From contig CAYQMF010000013.1 of the NCBI GenBank assembly GCA_964418595.1, forward strand, positions 1 through 64,000: a stretch of DNA of 64,000 nt. Reading direction: 5' to 3'. A program made the translations under genes and the position numbers. This document shows positions 35,025-43,490 of the stretch, piece by piece; the first letter of the stretch is position 1, and every line of letters begins with the position of its first letter. The notes below the pieces were generated by a model, which was not told where the DNA came from, made no database searches, and worked only from the letters and a program-made list of their open reading frames with translations. The DNA is from CAYQMF01 sp964418595 (lineage in GTDB: Bacteria; Planctomycetota; UBA1135; UBA2386).

Positions 35025-35164
35025 GCGGCCCTCAGACGCGCGCGGAGCGGTCGAGTTAGCGCGGAGGCCCCCCGGCGGGCGGACCACCCGGACCACCCGG
35101 ACCACACGGGCAGCACACCGGCTACCATCCGCGACCTCGCCGACGCTCCCTCCCGCTCCGCACC

Positions 35165-36532
35165 ATGTCGACTCCCTCGTTCCGGTCGCTCGCCGCCGTC
35201 CTCCTCGTCGCCTCCGCTGCCGCTGCCCAGGTCGCCCCCGGGCACGCCCTCGTGTGCTGGAAGCCGCAGAACCCGACCGCGACGGGCGGCCTGCGGCTCG
35301 TCGATCGCAGCGGCAGCGTCGCCGTCGTCCAGGGCCTCAGTCCCGTCACCCTGGGGACGACGCGCTGGGACGGGGCGCAGTCGGTCCTCGTCCGCGATGG
35401 TGGCCATGTCGTCGCGGGCCTCGGCGTCGACAACCGCTCGGGTGCATCGCCGCTGCCGCTCGACCTGCGCGCGCTCGTGCTGGCCGGGTCGGTGGTCGTG
35501 TCGGACACCCAGTTCTCGACGTTGATGCAGGTGCCGGCAGGTGAGCTGTGGGCCGTCACCGACATCAAGGAGCGCGCGGATCGTCAGCTCCTCGTCGGCG
35601 CGACGCAGATCCTGGCCACGGCCAACCCGATGCCGCGGACCGAGATGTTCCTCGTGGATTCGCTGGGTGTGGCGACGGCGTTGCCGAACGTGAGCTTCCC
35701 GGCCGGCAGCCTCATCGCGGTGGCCGACGCGGGTCCGTACTACCTCGGCACCTTCAAACAGGAGTTCTTCGTCACCAACCTCGAGGTCTGGGCCTTCAGC
35801 TACCAGCAGAACCCGCCGGCGTTCCGCGTGTGCCAGTTCGTGAACACGAGTGCGTTCGGCGGCATGGACGTCGATGTCGACGGGACGATCGTCGCGGGCG
35901 TGCCGTTCGCCGGCAGCACCCTGGTGCGGGTGGCCGTGGCGGCGGGTGCCACACCGATACCTGTCGCGCCGACGCCGGCGAGTGTGGCGGTATGCGACGT
36001 GTTGCCCGCGGCGGGGCTCGCCGCGTCGTTCACGAGGCCCACCCTGATCGCGGGTTCGCTCGACGTCGTCGACACGCTGGCGGGGGGATTCACGCCGTGG
36101 GCCGCGGTCGTGGTGCGCGACCCCATCGATGTCAGCGTGCACGACGATCCTGTCGCCTACGGCACCGCAACGCCGACTGGCAGCGCGCAGCCGTACCTCG
36201 GCAGCTACGGTGGCTTCCCGCGGATCGGCAACGGCGGCTTCGGCCTGCGCATCGGCGGCACGCCGAGCGCCCCCGGCGTGCTGTACGGCAGCCCCGGTCG
36301 CGCCAGCGTCCCTACGCCGTTCGGCACGCTCCTGCTGTCGCCCACCGCGCTCATCCCCTTCGGCAGCTTCGTCACGTCCGGCAGCGGCACGGCGGCGTTC
36401 CCGCTCGGACTGCCCAACCAGCCATGGATCGTCGGCACGCGCCTGGATCTGCAGTCGGTCGCGCTGAGCAGCGTGTCGCCGCCGATGGTCGAGCTGTCGC
36501 AGGGGCTCGAACTGATCGTGCTCGCCAACTGA
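35165..36532 (+). CDS. Secreted protein of unknown function with the shared C-terminal domain
   Basis: After a signal peptide (FRSLAAVLLVASAAAAQ) the 455-residue protein has a propeller-like middle with weak repeats (LRLVDRSGSVAVVQGL; LRALVLAGSVVVSDTQF; GGMDVDVDGTIVAGVPFAG; SLDVVDTLAGGFTPWAAVVV). From residue about 340 it carries the shared C-terminal domain in a form very close to that of the ELWxxDGT protein: GGFPRIGNGGFGLRIGG, FGTLLLSPTALIPFG, AAFPLGLPNQPWIVGTRLDLQ. No catalytic motif is seen. Repeat copy B begins 36 bases after the stop. Surface or extracellular location is inferred. Confidence 0.75.
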   Translation: MSTPSFRSLAAVLLVASAAAAQVAPGHALVCWKPQNPTATGGLRLVDRSGSVAVVQGLSPVTLGTTRWDGAQSVLVRDGGHVVAGLGVDNRSGASPLPLDLRALVLAGSVVVSDTQFSTLMQVPAGELWAVTDIKERADRQLLVGATQILATANPMPRTEMFLVDSLGVATALPNVSFPAGSLIAVADAGPYYLGTFKQEFFVTNLEVWAFSYQQNPPAFRVCQFVNTSAFGGMDVDVDGTIVAGVPFAGSTLVRVAVAAGATPIPVAPTPASVAVCDVLPAAGLAASFTRPTLIAGSLDVVDTLAGGFTPWAAVVVRDPIDVSVHDDPVAYGTATPTGSAQPYLGSYGGFPRIGNGGFGLRIGGTPSAPGVLYGSPGRASVPTPFGTLLLSPTALIPFGSFVTSGSGTAAFPLGLPNQPWIVGTRLDLQSVALSSVSPPMVELSQGLELIVLAN

Positions 36533-36568
36533 AGCCGGCGCGCCGCACCACCCGCGGGGCGGAGCGGC

Positions 36569-36849
36569 TCATCGCCGGCGGCCGCAACCCAAAGGGTTGA
36601 TCCTCCGTTCCCGCACCCTCGCGTTCCGCGAGGCTGCGGATCCGGAGGATCGACCCGTGTCCGACACCTCGGTGCAGCGGCAAGCCGCTGCACCTGGCGT
36701 CGTACTTTCCGGGTTGACGTCGTCGCTGGCGCGACGACCAGACGGGGCCGCCGGCGATGGCATCGTCTGGGGCTTCCAGGGCCGCTCGGACCTTGCTGTG
36801 GAAGAGCCCACGGCAAGGGAGCTCGGGCGAGCATTCGCGGCGCTTGCAG
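36569..36849. repeat. Dispersed mosaic repeat, copy B (longest core copy)
   Basis: This 281-bp copy fills the interval between two convergent genes and ends 2 bases before the stop of the Kelch gene. It matches copy A at both ends. Between them it carries an extra module of about 115 bases (36601-36716) that holds an 11-bp perfect hairpin (GGTGCAGCGGC at 36671 and its complement at 36684). That module is flanked by GGGTTGA at 36594-36600 and at 36711-36717. Copy A lacks the module and has a single GGGTTGA, so A and B differ by one clean module. Confidence 0.85.
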
Positions 36850-36850
36850 C

Positions 36851-38767
36851 TCAGAGATCGAACTGGATCACGGGCGTCAGGTAGCGACCGGGCACCTTGC
36901 TGCCCACGAACGAACCATCGGTGTTCACGATCGTGTCCCAATGCACGGGCAGGTTGGCGCCGATCGTCATCCGCGCGGCGCTCGTGAGCACGAGTGGAGG
37001 GAACGCCAACGCACCCTCGTACACGCCGCCCTGGGCGAACAGCCGCTGCCCCGCGAGTCCCGGGCTCTGCGGGATCGGCAGGACGAGGCGCGCGCTGCCG
37101 TCGCCCTGCACGGGCGTGGAAGGGGTGAGCACCCAGTTGTGGTACACGAAGCAGTTCGTTCCCGGCCATTGGAAGGGCAGTGTGAGGCCGAGCCACTGGG
37201 AATCGTTGTCGCCCAGGAAGCCGAGCGCCAACGCCCCGGGGAGCGCGCCGGTCAGACCGATGTCGATCGAGCCGCCGACCACGACGCGGCGCGCGTCCGG
37301 TGGCGTCAGCGAAGGCACGCCGCGCGAACCTGCGCACGAGGTCCCAAACGAAGTGACGCTGCCGGTCGCGAAGGCCTGCGTTTGGGCATCGATGTCCCAG
37401 GGCGCAAGCAGGGTCGTGCCGGCGACCTCGAATTCGAGCGCCAGATCCTGCCCGCTCCAGAAGAACGACTGCTGGAAGGACAACGGCGCGTTGAAGGCGG
37501 CCGGTCCGGGCTGCACCGGCGGCGCAACGGGAAACGCGACGGTGCCCTGATACACGAGCGTCGGCGTCCCGCTCCAGTTGGCGAGGAAGTCGGTCGACAT
37601 CGTCTGCGGCGACGTGCGGCACACGCCCAGCACGATGCGCAGATCGACGTTGCGCGCGAGGAAGGGCGTCGGGCCGGCGTCGCGGCGCACGCGCAGGTTG
37701 TGCAGGGTTCCGACCCGCTGCAGGGGCGGAAACGCTGCCGCGGCGATCACGGTCTGCATCCGGCGACGGGGGGCGTCGCCGAACGGGAGGGCTGCGTTCC
37801 CCTCCATGGTCTGCGCTGCGCCGGGAAGCGTGATCGGGCCCATCGACGACACCCACGTGTCGCCGAGCAGCCCGCTGATCCCCGCGCCCCCGTAGAGCAG
37901 GATGCCGTTGCGGGCGCGCGCGAGCCCGCATCGTTCCCGCCCGGGTGGCGGCGATTGGCCGGTGACCTGCAGCCACGCGCTGCCATTCCAGATCCACGTG
38001 TCGTTCAGGCCACCCGAGCCGCCGAAGAGGAGGATGCCGCCCGGAATCGTCACCATGCGATGTCCGTGGCGTGGGGAGGGTCCGGTCGCCTGGATCGGCG
38101 ACCAGGCCACACCACTCCACTCCCACATGCTGGAGTTCGGCGTGCCGCCGAACAGCACGATCGTCCGCCGGATCGGGTCCCACGCCATCGCGTGACCGGA
38201 ACGCGCCCCTGGTCCGGCCACGAACATCGGGCGCCAGGTGACGCCGTCCCACTCGGACGTGTCGTTCAGCGGTCCGAGGTACGAGTCGCCGCCGAAGAGC
38301 ACGGCGCGCGCCCGTACCGGGTCGTAGGCCATCGCGTGCTTGACCCGGCCGCCCGGGCAATAGGCGCCGGGCAGCAGCGTCCAGCTGCCGTTCCACTGCC
38401 AGGTCTCGCAAGGGAGGGTCGCGAAGGGGCCACCGCCGAACATCACCAGCGTGTTGTTCGCCCCGAACCACGTCATCGCAGCGTCGTTTCTGGCCGGCGG
38501 TCCCGAGCCCGCGACCCGCCAGTTCACGCCGTCCCAAGCCCACGTGGACGTGTCGTTCGGATCGCCGCCGTACAGGATCGTCTCGTTGCGCAGCTCGTCG
38601 TAGGCCATCACCGCTCCCGCGCGAGGTCCGGGTGTCTGGCTCGGCGCCAACTGCGCCCACTGCGCGACGGGCACGCCGGCCATGAGAGTGGCCATGAGCG
38701 CGCCGGTGCCGCACGACCTGACGCCCCGCCACTGGAAGCCCAACCAACCGAAACACCGGGAGGCCAT
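36851..38767 (-). CDS. Secreted Kelch protein, tandem paralog 3
   Basis: The 638-residue protein has a hydrophobic N-terminus (ALMATLMAGVPVAQ) that acts as a signal; an internal Met at codon 25 would place it closer to the start. About six Kelch blades follow (AVMAYDELRNETILYGGD; DTSEWDGVTW; GHAMAWDPIRRTIVLFGG). After residue about 300 comes a region that aligns along its length with the proteins at 38769 and 39876: EGNAALPFGDAPRRRMQTVI, ALEFEVAGTTLLAPWDIDAQ, WPGTNCFVYHNWVL, and VYEGALAFPPLVLTSAARMTIG. Its start lies 1 base from the stop of the upstream paralog, so the two are probably translated from one message. Confidence 0.85.
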   Translation of the reverse strand: MASRCFGWLGFQWRGVRSCGTGALMATLMAGVPVAQWAQLAPSQTPGPRAGAVMAYDELRNETILYGGDPNDTSTWAWDGVNWRVAGSGPPARNDAAMTWFGANNTLVMFGGGPFATLPCETWQWNGSWTLLPGAYCPGGRVKHAMAYDPVRARAVLFGGDSYLGPLNDTSEWDGVTWRPMFVAGPGARSGHAMAWDPIRRTIVLFGGTPNSSMWEWSGVAWSPIQATGPSPRHGHRMVTIPGGILLFGGSGGLNDTWIWNGSAWLQVTGQSPPPGRERCGLARARNGILLYGGAGISGLLGDTWVSSMGPITLPGAAQTMEGNAALPFGDAPRRRMQTVIAAAAFPPLQRVGTLHNLRVRRDAGPTPFLARNVDLRIVLGVCRTSPQTMSTDFLANWSGTPTLVYQGTVAFPVAPPVQPGPAAFNAPLSFQQSFFWSGQDLALEFEVAGTTLLAPWDIDAQTQAFATGSVTSFGTSCAGSRGVPSLTPPDARRVVVGGSIDIGLTGALPGALALGFLGDNDSQWLGLTLPFQWPGTNCFVYHNWVLTPSTPVQGDGSARLVLPIPQSPGLAGQRLFAQGGVYEGALAFPPLVLTSAARMTIGANLPVHWDTIVNTDGSFVGSKVPGRYLTPVIQFDL

Positions 38768-38768
38768 G

Positions 38769-39836
38769 TCAGTTCAGCTCCAGTTGCAGCACGGGCGTCA
38801 CGTACCTGCCGTTCGCCTTGCTGCCCAGGAACGAACCGTCGGCGTTGCTGATCGTGTCCCAATGGACCGGTGGTTCCGCCCCGATGTTCAACCGCGCGGC
38901 GCTCGTCAGCACGAGCGGAGGGAAGGCGGACGCGCCCTCGTACACTCCGACCTGGGTGAACAGCCTCCGGTTCGCGAGGCCCGGATCGGCAGGGATCGGA
39001 TAGACGACGCGCGCGCTGCCGTCGCCGGCCACGAGTGTGGAGTTGGTGAGCACCCAACTGTGGTAGACGAAGCAGTTCGTTCCCGGCCACTGGAACGGCA
39101 GCGTGATGCCGAGCCATTGCGTGTCGCTGTCACCGAGGAAGCCGAACGCGATCGCGCCCGGCAGCGCTCCGCTCACCCCGACGTCGATCGATCCACCGGG
39201 CAACAGGCGCTGCGGGTCGGGCGGCGTCAGCGCCGGGGCGCCACGCGCGCCGACGCACGAGACGCCGAAGGGAGTGACGGTGCCGGCCGGAAAGGCCTGC
39301 GCCTGGGCGTCGAGGTCGTACGGCGCGAGCAGGCTCGTGCCGGCGACCTCCAGCTCGAGGGCGAGGTCCTGGCCGGCCCAGAAGAAGTTGTTGCCGAACG
39401 GAAGACTGACGGCGAACGGCGCTGGCCCGGGCTGCACCGCGGGTGCGTTGGGAAGCGAGACCGTGCCCTGGAACACGAGCGTCGGTGCGCTTCCGTAGTT
39501 GGTGAGGAAGTTCGTTGCCATCAGCGCCGGAGTCCGGCCGGCCGGACCAAGGACGACACGCAGGTCGAAGTTGCGGCCGAGGAACGTGGTCGGCCCCGCG
39601 TCGCGCCGCAGCCGAAGGCTCCGGAGAACTCCGGCTCGCTGGCCGACCGGGAACGCCGCAGCGGCAATCACGGTCTGGATCCGGCGTCGCGGGAAGTCGC
39701 CGAGTGCGACGCTCGCGTTGCCTTCGGAGAGCAACGCCGTTCCGGGCACCGTCAGCAGAACTGCACTCGGGGTCTGCGCGCCGAGCATCGCGGCGAGCAC
39801 GGGGACCGTCAGCATGGAGAGCACGTCACGTCGCAT
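38769..39836 (-). CDS. Secreted protein, tandem paralog 2, lacking Kelch blades
   Basis: The 355-residue protein has a signal peptide (LSMLTVPVLAAMLGAQ) and then begins directly with the region equivalent to the second half of its neighbours: SEGNASVALGDFPRRRIQTVI, SLRLRRDAGPTTFLG, ALELEVAGTSLLAPYDLDAQ, WPGTNCFVYHSWVL, VYEGASAFPPLVLTSAARLNIG. It shares long near-identical runs with the protein at 36851. The propeller is absent, which shows that the C-terminal module can be used alone. Its start is 40 bases after the stop of paralog 1. Function unknown. Confidence 0.82.
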   Translation of the reverse strand: MRRDVLSMLTVPVLAAMLGAQTPSAVLLTVPGTALLSEGNASVALGDFPRRRIQTVIAAAAFPVGQRAGVLRSLRLRRDAGPTTFLGRNFDLRVVLGPAGRTPALMATNFLTNYGSAPTLVFQGTVSLPNAPAVQPGPAPFAVSLPFGNNFFWAGQDLALELEVAGTSLLAPYDLDAQAQAFPAGTVTPFGVSCVGARGAPALTPPDPQRLLPGGSIDVGVSGALPGAIAFGFLGDSDTQWLGITLPFQWPGTNCFVYHSWVLTNSTLVAGDGSARVVYPIPADPGLANRRLFTQVGVYEGASAFPPLVLTSAARLNIGAEPPVHWDTISNADGSFLGSKANGRYVTPVLQLELN

Positions 39837-39875
39837 GGTTCACCTCGTCTTGGTCTTCACTGCCGTTGTCTTTGG

Positions 39876-41843
39876 CTACAGGTCCAGCCTGGTCACGAGA
39901 CACGCGTACCGACCGGTCAGCCGGACGCCGGTGTTCGATCCATCCAGGTTGAGCACCGCGTCGTAGAGCACCGGCGGTACCGCGCCGACCGTTACCTGCA
40001 ATGCGTCGCTCAGGGTCAAGGGCGGGTAGATCGATGCGCCCTCGTACACTGCCCACTGCGTGAACGCGCGCAGGCCGGCGAACCGCGGATCGCTCGGAAT
40101 CGCGTGCGAGATCGACGCCGTGCCTGCTGCGCTCACGATCTGCGTCGGGCTCAGCACCACGTTCGTGTACAGGGTGCACGTGCTGCCCGGGAAGGTGAAC
40201 GGAAGCGGGAGCGAGCCGAAGCTCACGGAACTGTCACCGACCAGGCTGATGGCCAGTCCGCCCGGCGTGGCGCCGGTGACGCGCGCATCGATGCCGCCGC
40301 CGGTGACGAGTCGCGTGACTGGAGGATCAGGGAAGGTGAGCAGGCTGCCGGCGGGGTTGCGGCATGCCTGACCGAAACGACTGAGCGCACCCTGCGGGTG
40401 GAGCTGGGTCGCGGCGTCCAACTCGAGCGGGGCCGGCAGCGAGTTGTCCAAGACCTCGATGTCGTAGAGCAGAGTCTCGCCGCCCCAGCTGAACGGCAAC
40501 TGGAACGGGACCGCCACCTCGAATCGCGCGGGCGGAACCGGCGTCGGCGGTGGCTGTACCGCGATGTCGAGGACGCCCTGATGGACCAGTGTCGGCACAC
40601 GCGCCCAGTTGTCGAAGAGGTGCGTCGACAGGTCCTGTGGGCTGCGGCCCGCGACTCCGAGGTAGAGCCGCATGGTCACGCGCCGCGCCAAGAACGTGCC
40701 CCCGCTCGCGTCCCGCCGGAAGCGGATGCCGCGGATCGTTCCCGCGCGGAACGCCGGGTCGAAGCCGGCGGCGGCCATGGCAACCTGCGTGCGGCTGCGC
40801 GGGGCAGCAAACGTGCCGCCGTAGGCCTCGTTGCCCTCACGCCGCTCGTGTCCCGATGGGAACACCGGTTGTGGCAACTGTCGTAGCACCCACGTTTCAC
40901 TTGCGGTCGCACTTGCCCCCCGTCCTCCGAACATCACCGCTCCGGTCGGTCCATCGCAGGCGCTCATGTGGCTGCGGGCACCGGGCACGCCTGCGGTGAT
41001 GCTGTTCCACTGGCGATTCGCCGCGTCCCAACTCCACGTATCCGCGAGAGGGACGGTCACCGTGGACGTCACGTAGGCGCCGCCGAACATCACGATGCGA
41101 TCCCTGCTGACATCGTTGAACAACGCTTGCGCGGCGCGTGCCGTAGGAGTGGCCGTGGGGTTCTGGATCGTCCAGGTTCCGCCCGACCACAGCCACGTGT
41201 CGTTGATGCTCGCGACGCCGGTCTGGAGGGCGAGGCCACCGAACAACAACACGCCGCCAGTCGACGGCTCGGTTGCGAGGGCGTGGCTCCAGCGCGGGAA
41301 CGGACGCGTCGGGGACGCTGCTTGTGCCCAGTCGGTGCCGTCGAAGACCCACGTGTCGTTGAAACTCGTCGTGCCATCGCTGCCGCCGAACAGCAGTACC
41401 CGATTGCCCGCGCGTTCGAAGGCCATGGCTGCTTCGCTCCGCGCCGAGGGCGATCGGCTCGGCGTCTGCCGCGTCCAGTTCGTGCCGTCGTAGGTCCACG
41501 TGTCGCCGAACCTGGCGCCGAGGTCCGCCCCTCCGAACAGGACGATGCGGCGGCGGGCCTCGTCGAACGCCATCGCGGCGTGCCGCCGCGGTGACGGCGA
41601 CGTGGCGGTGTTCACTCGCGCCCAGGTCGTGCCGTCCCACTCCCACGTGTCACCGAGCACGGCGCCCGCATTGCTGCCGCCGAACAGGACGGCTCGCTGT
41701 CGCAACGAATCGAACGCAACTGCGCCACTCTCCCGGGGACCAGGCGAGTTGGCCGGCTGCCGCTGTTCCCATTGGGCGAGCGCCGGAGCTACGAGCGACC
41801 ATGGAGCGAGCAGGACGATTCCCTTCGCGGCGGACCTGAACAT
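39876..41843 (-). CDS. Secreted Kelch protein, tandem paralog 1
   Basis: The ATG at 41843 has a GGAG six bases upstream, which decides the start among several; the much longer open frame to 44636 is shadow. The signal peptide is GIVLLAPWSLVAPALAQ. About seven Kelch blades follow (ESGAVAFDSLRQRAVLFGGS; DTWEWDGTTWARVN; DTWTYDGTNWTRQT). Then comes the same C-terminal module as in the two downstream paralogs (EGNEAYGGTFAAPRSRTQVAM; LYDIEVLDNSLPAPLELDAAT; FPGSTCTLYTNVVL; VYEGASIYPPLTLSDALQVTVG). Total 655 residues. It is the first gene of the tandem set and the most divergent in the module. Ligand and role unknown. Confidence 0.85.
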   Translation of the reverse strand: MFRSAAKGIVLLAPWSLVAPALAQWEQRQPANSPGPRESGAVAFDSLRQRAVLFGGSNAGAVLGDTWEWDGTTWARVNTATSPSPRRHAAMAFDEARRRIVLFGGADLGARFGDTWTYDGTNWTRQTPSRSPSARSEAAMAFERAGNRVLLFGGSDGTTSFNDTWVFDGTDWAQAASPTRPFPRWSHALATEPSTGGVLLFGGLALQTGVASINDTWLWSGGTWTIQNPTATPTARAAQALFNDVSRDRIVMFGGAYVTSTVTVPLADTWSWDAANRQWNSITAGVPGARSHMSACDGPTGAVMFGGRGASATASETWVLRQLPQPVFPSGHERREGNEAYGGTFAAPRSRTQVAMAAAGFDPAFRAGTIRGIRFRRDASGGTFLARRVTMRLYLGVAGRSPQDLSTHLFDNWARVPTLVHQGVLDIAVQPPPTPVPPARFEVAVPFQLPFSWGGETLLYDIEVLDNSLPAPLELDAATQLHPQGALSRFGQACRNPAGSLLTFPDPPVTRLVTGGGIDARVTGATPGGLAISLVGDSSVSFGSLPLPFTFPGSTCTLYTNVVLSPTQIVSAAGTASISHAIPSDPRFAGLRAFTQWAVYEGASIYPPLTLSDALQVTVGAVPPVLYDAVLNLDGSNTGVRLTGRYACLVTRLDL

Positions 41844-42158
41844 GGCGTTCTCCGAGAGAGTGGTCATGGCGCGGTGGGCACCGAACCCCGTCATCGGCGC
41901 GGACCGCGCAAAGTGAAACACGGGCAGGCTACCGGGTGGCCCGGGAGGGGGCCAGTGCCCGTGGCAGCGAGTGCAGCGAGTGCTTGCCCACCGGCGCAAT
42001 CGGGGGCGTGGTCTGTTCCTCACCGCAGGTCGATCCCGTCGAGTTCGAACGGCCGCAGGGGCCTCGTGTCGAGACCGTTCGCGTTCTCCACGAAGGAGCG
42101 TTCCGCGATTTCCCTCCGCCCGTCGGCCATCATTCTGTGCGGCCAACGTGGATCTGCC
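41844..42158. other. Divergent intergenic region, nothing recognised
   Basis: These 315 bases separate the starts of the minus-strand Kelch gene and the plus-strand PARG-like gene, so both promoters should lie here. I see no copy of the dispersed repeat, no strong hairpin, no tRNA and no convincing small gene. An alternative Met for the Kelch gene lies at 41867. Confidence 0.5.
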
Positions 42159-42992
42159 ATGACCACCCACCCAACCGCGCGCGAGGTGATCGACCTGCTG
42201 GACCGCGGCTGGTACGTCGCTCCATCCGGCACGCGGATCGAGATCGGTGCGGCCCACCGGTCCTCCGTCACCGCGACCACCCTGGTGCCCCCCGACATGG
42301 CGCGCGATCTGCTGGCGGGCGCCGGTCCGGGCGGGAAGGCGGCCATGGTCTCCGTCATCGACGCGACGACCCAACAGGCCGCCTTCGAACTCGCGGCGCG
42401 GGGGATGCCGGACCCGGTGCTGTTGAACTTCGCGTCGGCCCGCAACCCCGGGGGCGGCTTCCTCGGCGGCGCACGCGCCCAGGAGGAGGACCTCTGCCGG
42501 TGCTCGGGGCTGTATCCGACGCTGTTGACGCAGCCGCAGTACTACGAGGCCAATCGGCGGCAGGACTCGCTCCTCTACACCGACCACCTGATCCACAGCC
42601 CCGGGGTCGTGTGGTTTCGGACCCGCGGCGATGCAGGGTTTCTCGAGCGTCCCTTCGTCGCGGCGGTGATCACGGCGCCGGCGCCGAACTCCGGGCCGTT
42701 CCTCGAGCGCCATCCGGGTGAGCACGCGGCGCTCGAGGCGACGTTCCACCGCCGATGGGGTGCGGTGCTCGCACTCGCGGAGGCGAAGCGCCACCGCACG
42801 CTCGTGCTCGGGGCATGGGGCTGCGGCGCGTTCCGCGGTGACCCCGCGATGGCGGCGCGCACCGTCGAGCCGTGGCTGACGGGCGAGCGCTTCGCCGGCG
42901 CGTTCGATCACGTCGTGTTCGCGATTCCGAGCACCGGCGGGCAGAGCCGACGCAACCTCGAGGTGTTCCGCGCCGTGCTCGGCGCGACCTGA
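42159..42992 (+). CDS. Bacterial-type poly(ADP-ribose) glycohydrolase-like protein (TIGR02452)
   Basis: The 277-residue protein carries the signature of microbial PARG-type macrodomains: LNFASARNPGGGFLGGARAQ followed by EEDLCRCSGLYPTL, that is the GGG-x6-QEE loop with the catalytic Glu pair. The region after it has VVWFRTRGDAGFL, VAAVITAPAPNSGP and the late strand LVLGAWGCGAFRGDP that binds ADP-ribose. Such enzymes split ADP-ribose linkages on protein or nucleic acid. No ADP-ribosyltransferase partner is visible nearby, so the cellular target is unknown. The enzyme should be cytoplasmic. It has no neighbour closer than 108 bases downstream. Confidence 0.88.
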   Translation: MTTHPTAREVIDLLDRGWYVAPSGTRIEIGAAHRSSVTATTLVPPDMARDLLAGAGPGGKAAMVSVIDATTQQAAFELAARGMPDPVLLNFASARNPGGGFLGGARAQEEDLCRCSGLYPTLLTQPQYYEANRRQDSLLYTDHLIHSPGVVWFRTRGDAGFLERPFVAAVITAPAPNSGPFLERHPGEHAALEATFHRRWGAVLALAEAKRHRTLVLGAWGCGAFRGDPAMAARTVEPWLTGERFAGAFDHVVFAIPSTGGQSRRNLEVFRAVLGAT

Positions 42993-43100
42993 GACCAGGT
43001 CGAGGCGCGGCCGCGTCGCCCTTGCCTCCGGCGCGCCGAGTCCTACCGTCGGGCCGCATCGGAGCGCCGCGGCGCTCCCCGATCCCAAGGACGAACCACC

Positions 43101-43340
43101 ATGACCAAGCAGAAGAACATCGTTGTCTACAGCGGCGCGGGTTGAGGCGCGTGCACCAAGGTGAAGGAGTTCCTCACCAAGAAGGGCCTGAAGTTCCAAG
43201 TGAAGGACGTGCACTCCGACGCGAAGGCGCAGGACGAGATGGCCGAGATGGGCATCATGTCGATCCCGGTCACGCGCATCGACGGCGGCCCGCCGATCGT
43301 CGGCGCCGACTTCAAGAAGATCGAAGCCGCGCTCGCCTGA
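43101..43340 (+). CDS. Glutaredoxin-like selenoprotein, TGA 43143 read as selenocysteine
   Basis: ATG 43101, with AAGGA 9 bases upstream, opens a 79-residue protein: MTKQKNIVVYSGAG-U-GACTKVKEFLTKK onward, ending KKIEAALA at TGA 43338. The in-frame TGA 43143-43145 is residue 15 and lines up with the first Cys of the glutaredoxin CxxC; the second Cys is present at 18, giving U-G-A-C. The rest fits the fold: an YSG strand before the site, and the cis-Pro loop MSIPVTRIDGG near residues 52-62. A hairpin follows at SECIS distance. The protein should reduce disulfides or selenium-linked substrates in the cytoplasm. A standard gene call would miss it, as each half is short. Confidence 0.85.
43160..43178 (+). 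promoter_or_regulatory. Candidate bacterial SECIS hairpin
   Basis: GGTGA at 43160-43164 pairs with TCACC at 43174-43178. Inside, GG and CC close a short loop AGTT after a bulged A. The loop lies about 22 bases after TGA 43143-43145, within the usual range. The stem is weaker than the one in the thioredoxin-like gene. Confidence 0.55.
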
Positions 43341-43372
43341 GCCGGGGCACCCGCCGCGGCAAGAATCTGCGA

Positions 43373-43391
43373 TCGGTCGTCCGGTGACCGA
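43373..43391 (+). terminator. Weak hairpin after the glutaredoxin-like gene
   Basis: TCGGTC at 43373-43378 pairs with GACCGA at 43386-43391 around a 7-base loop, 33 bases after the stop of the selenoprotein gene. There is no U-tract. Confidence 0.25.
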
Positions 43392-43490
43392 CCCGTCTGG
43401 AGATCCCTGGGTGATCAAACCTTCCACCCAATGATCGACATGGCCGAAATCGCACAGCGTCGCCTTCCCGCCTCCCCCCGACTCCAGTCC

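Noticed and set aside
3210..43145. A genetic code in which TGA means Gly or Trp
   Set aside because: Many clear genes end in TGA at the right place (for example those ending at 8710, 15941, 42992 and 63429), so TGA is a normal stop here.
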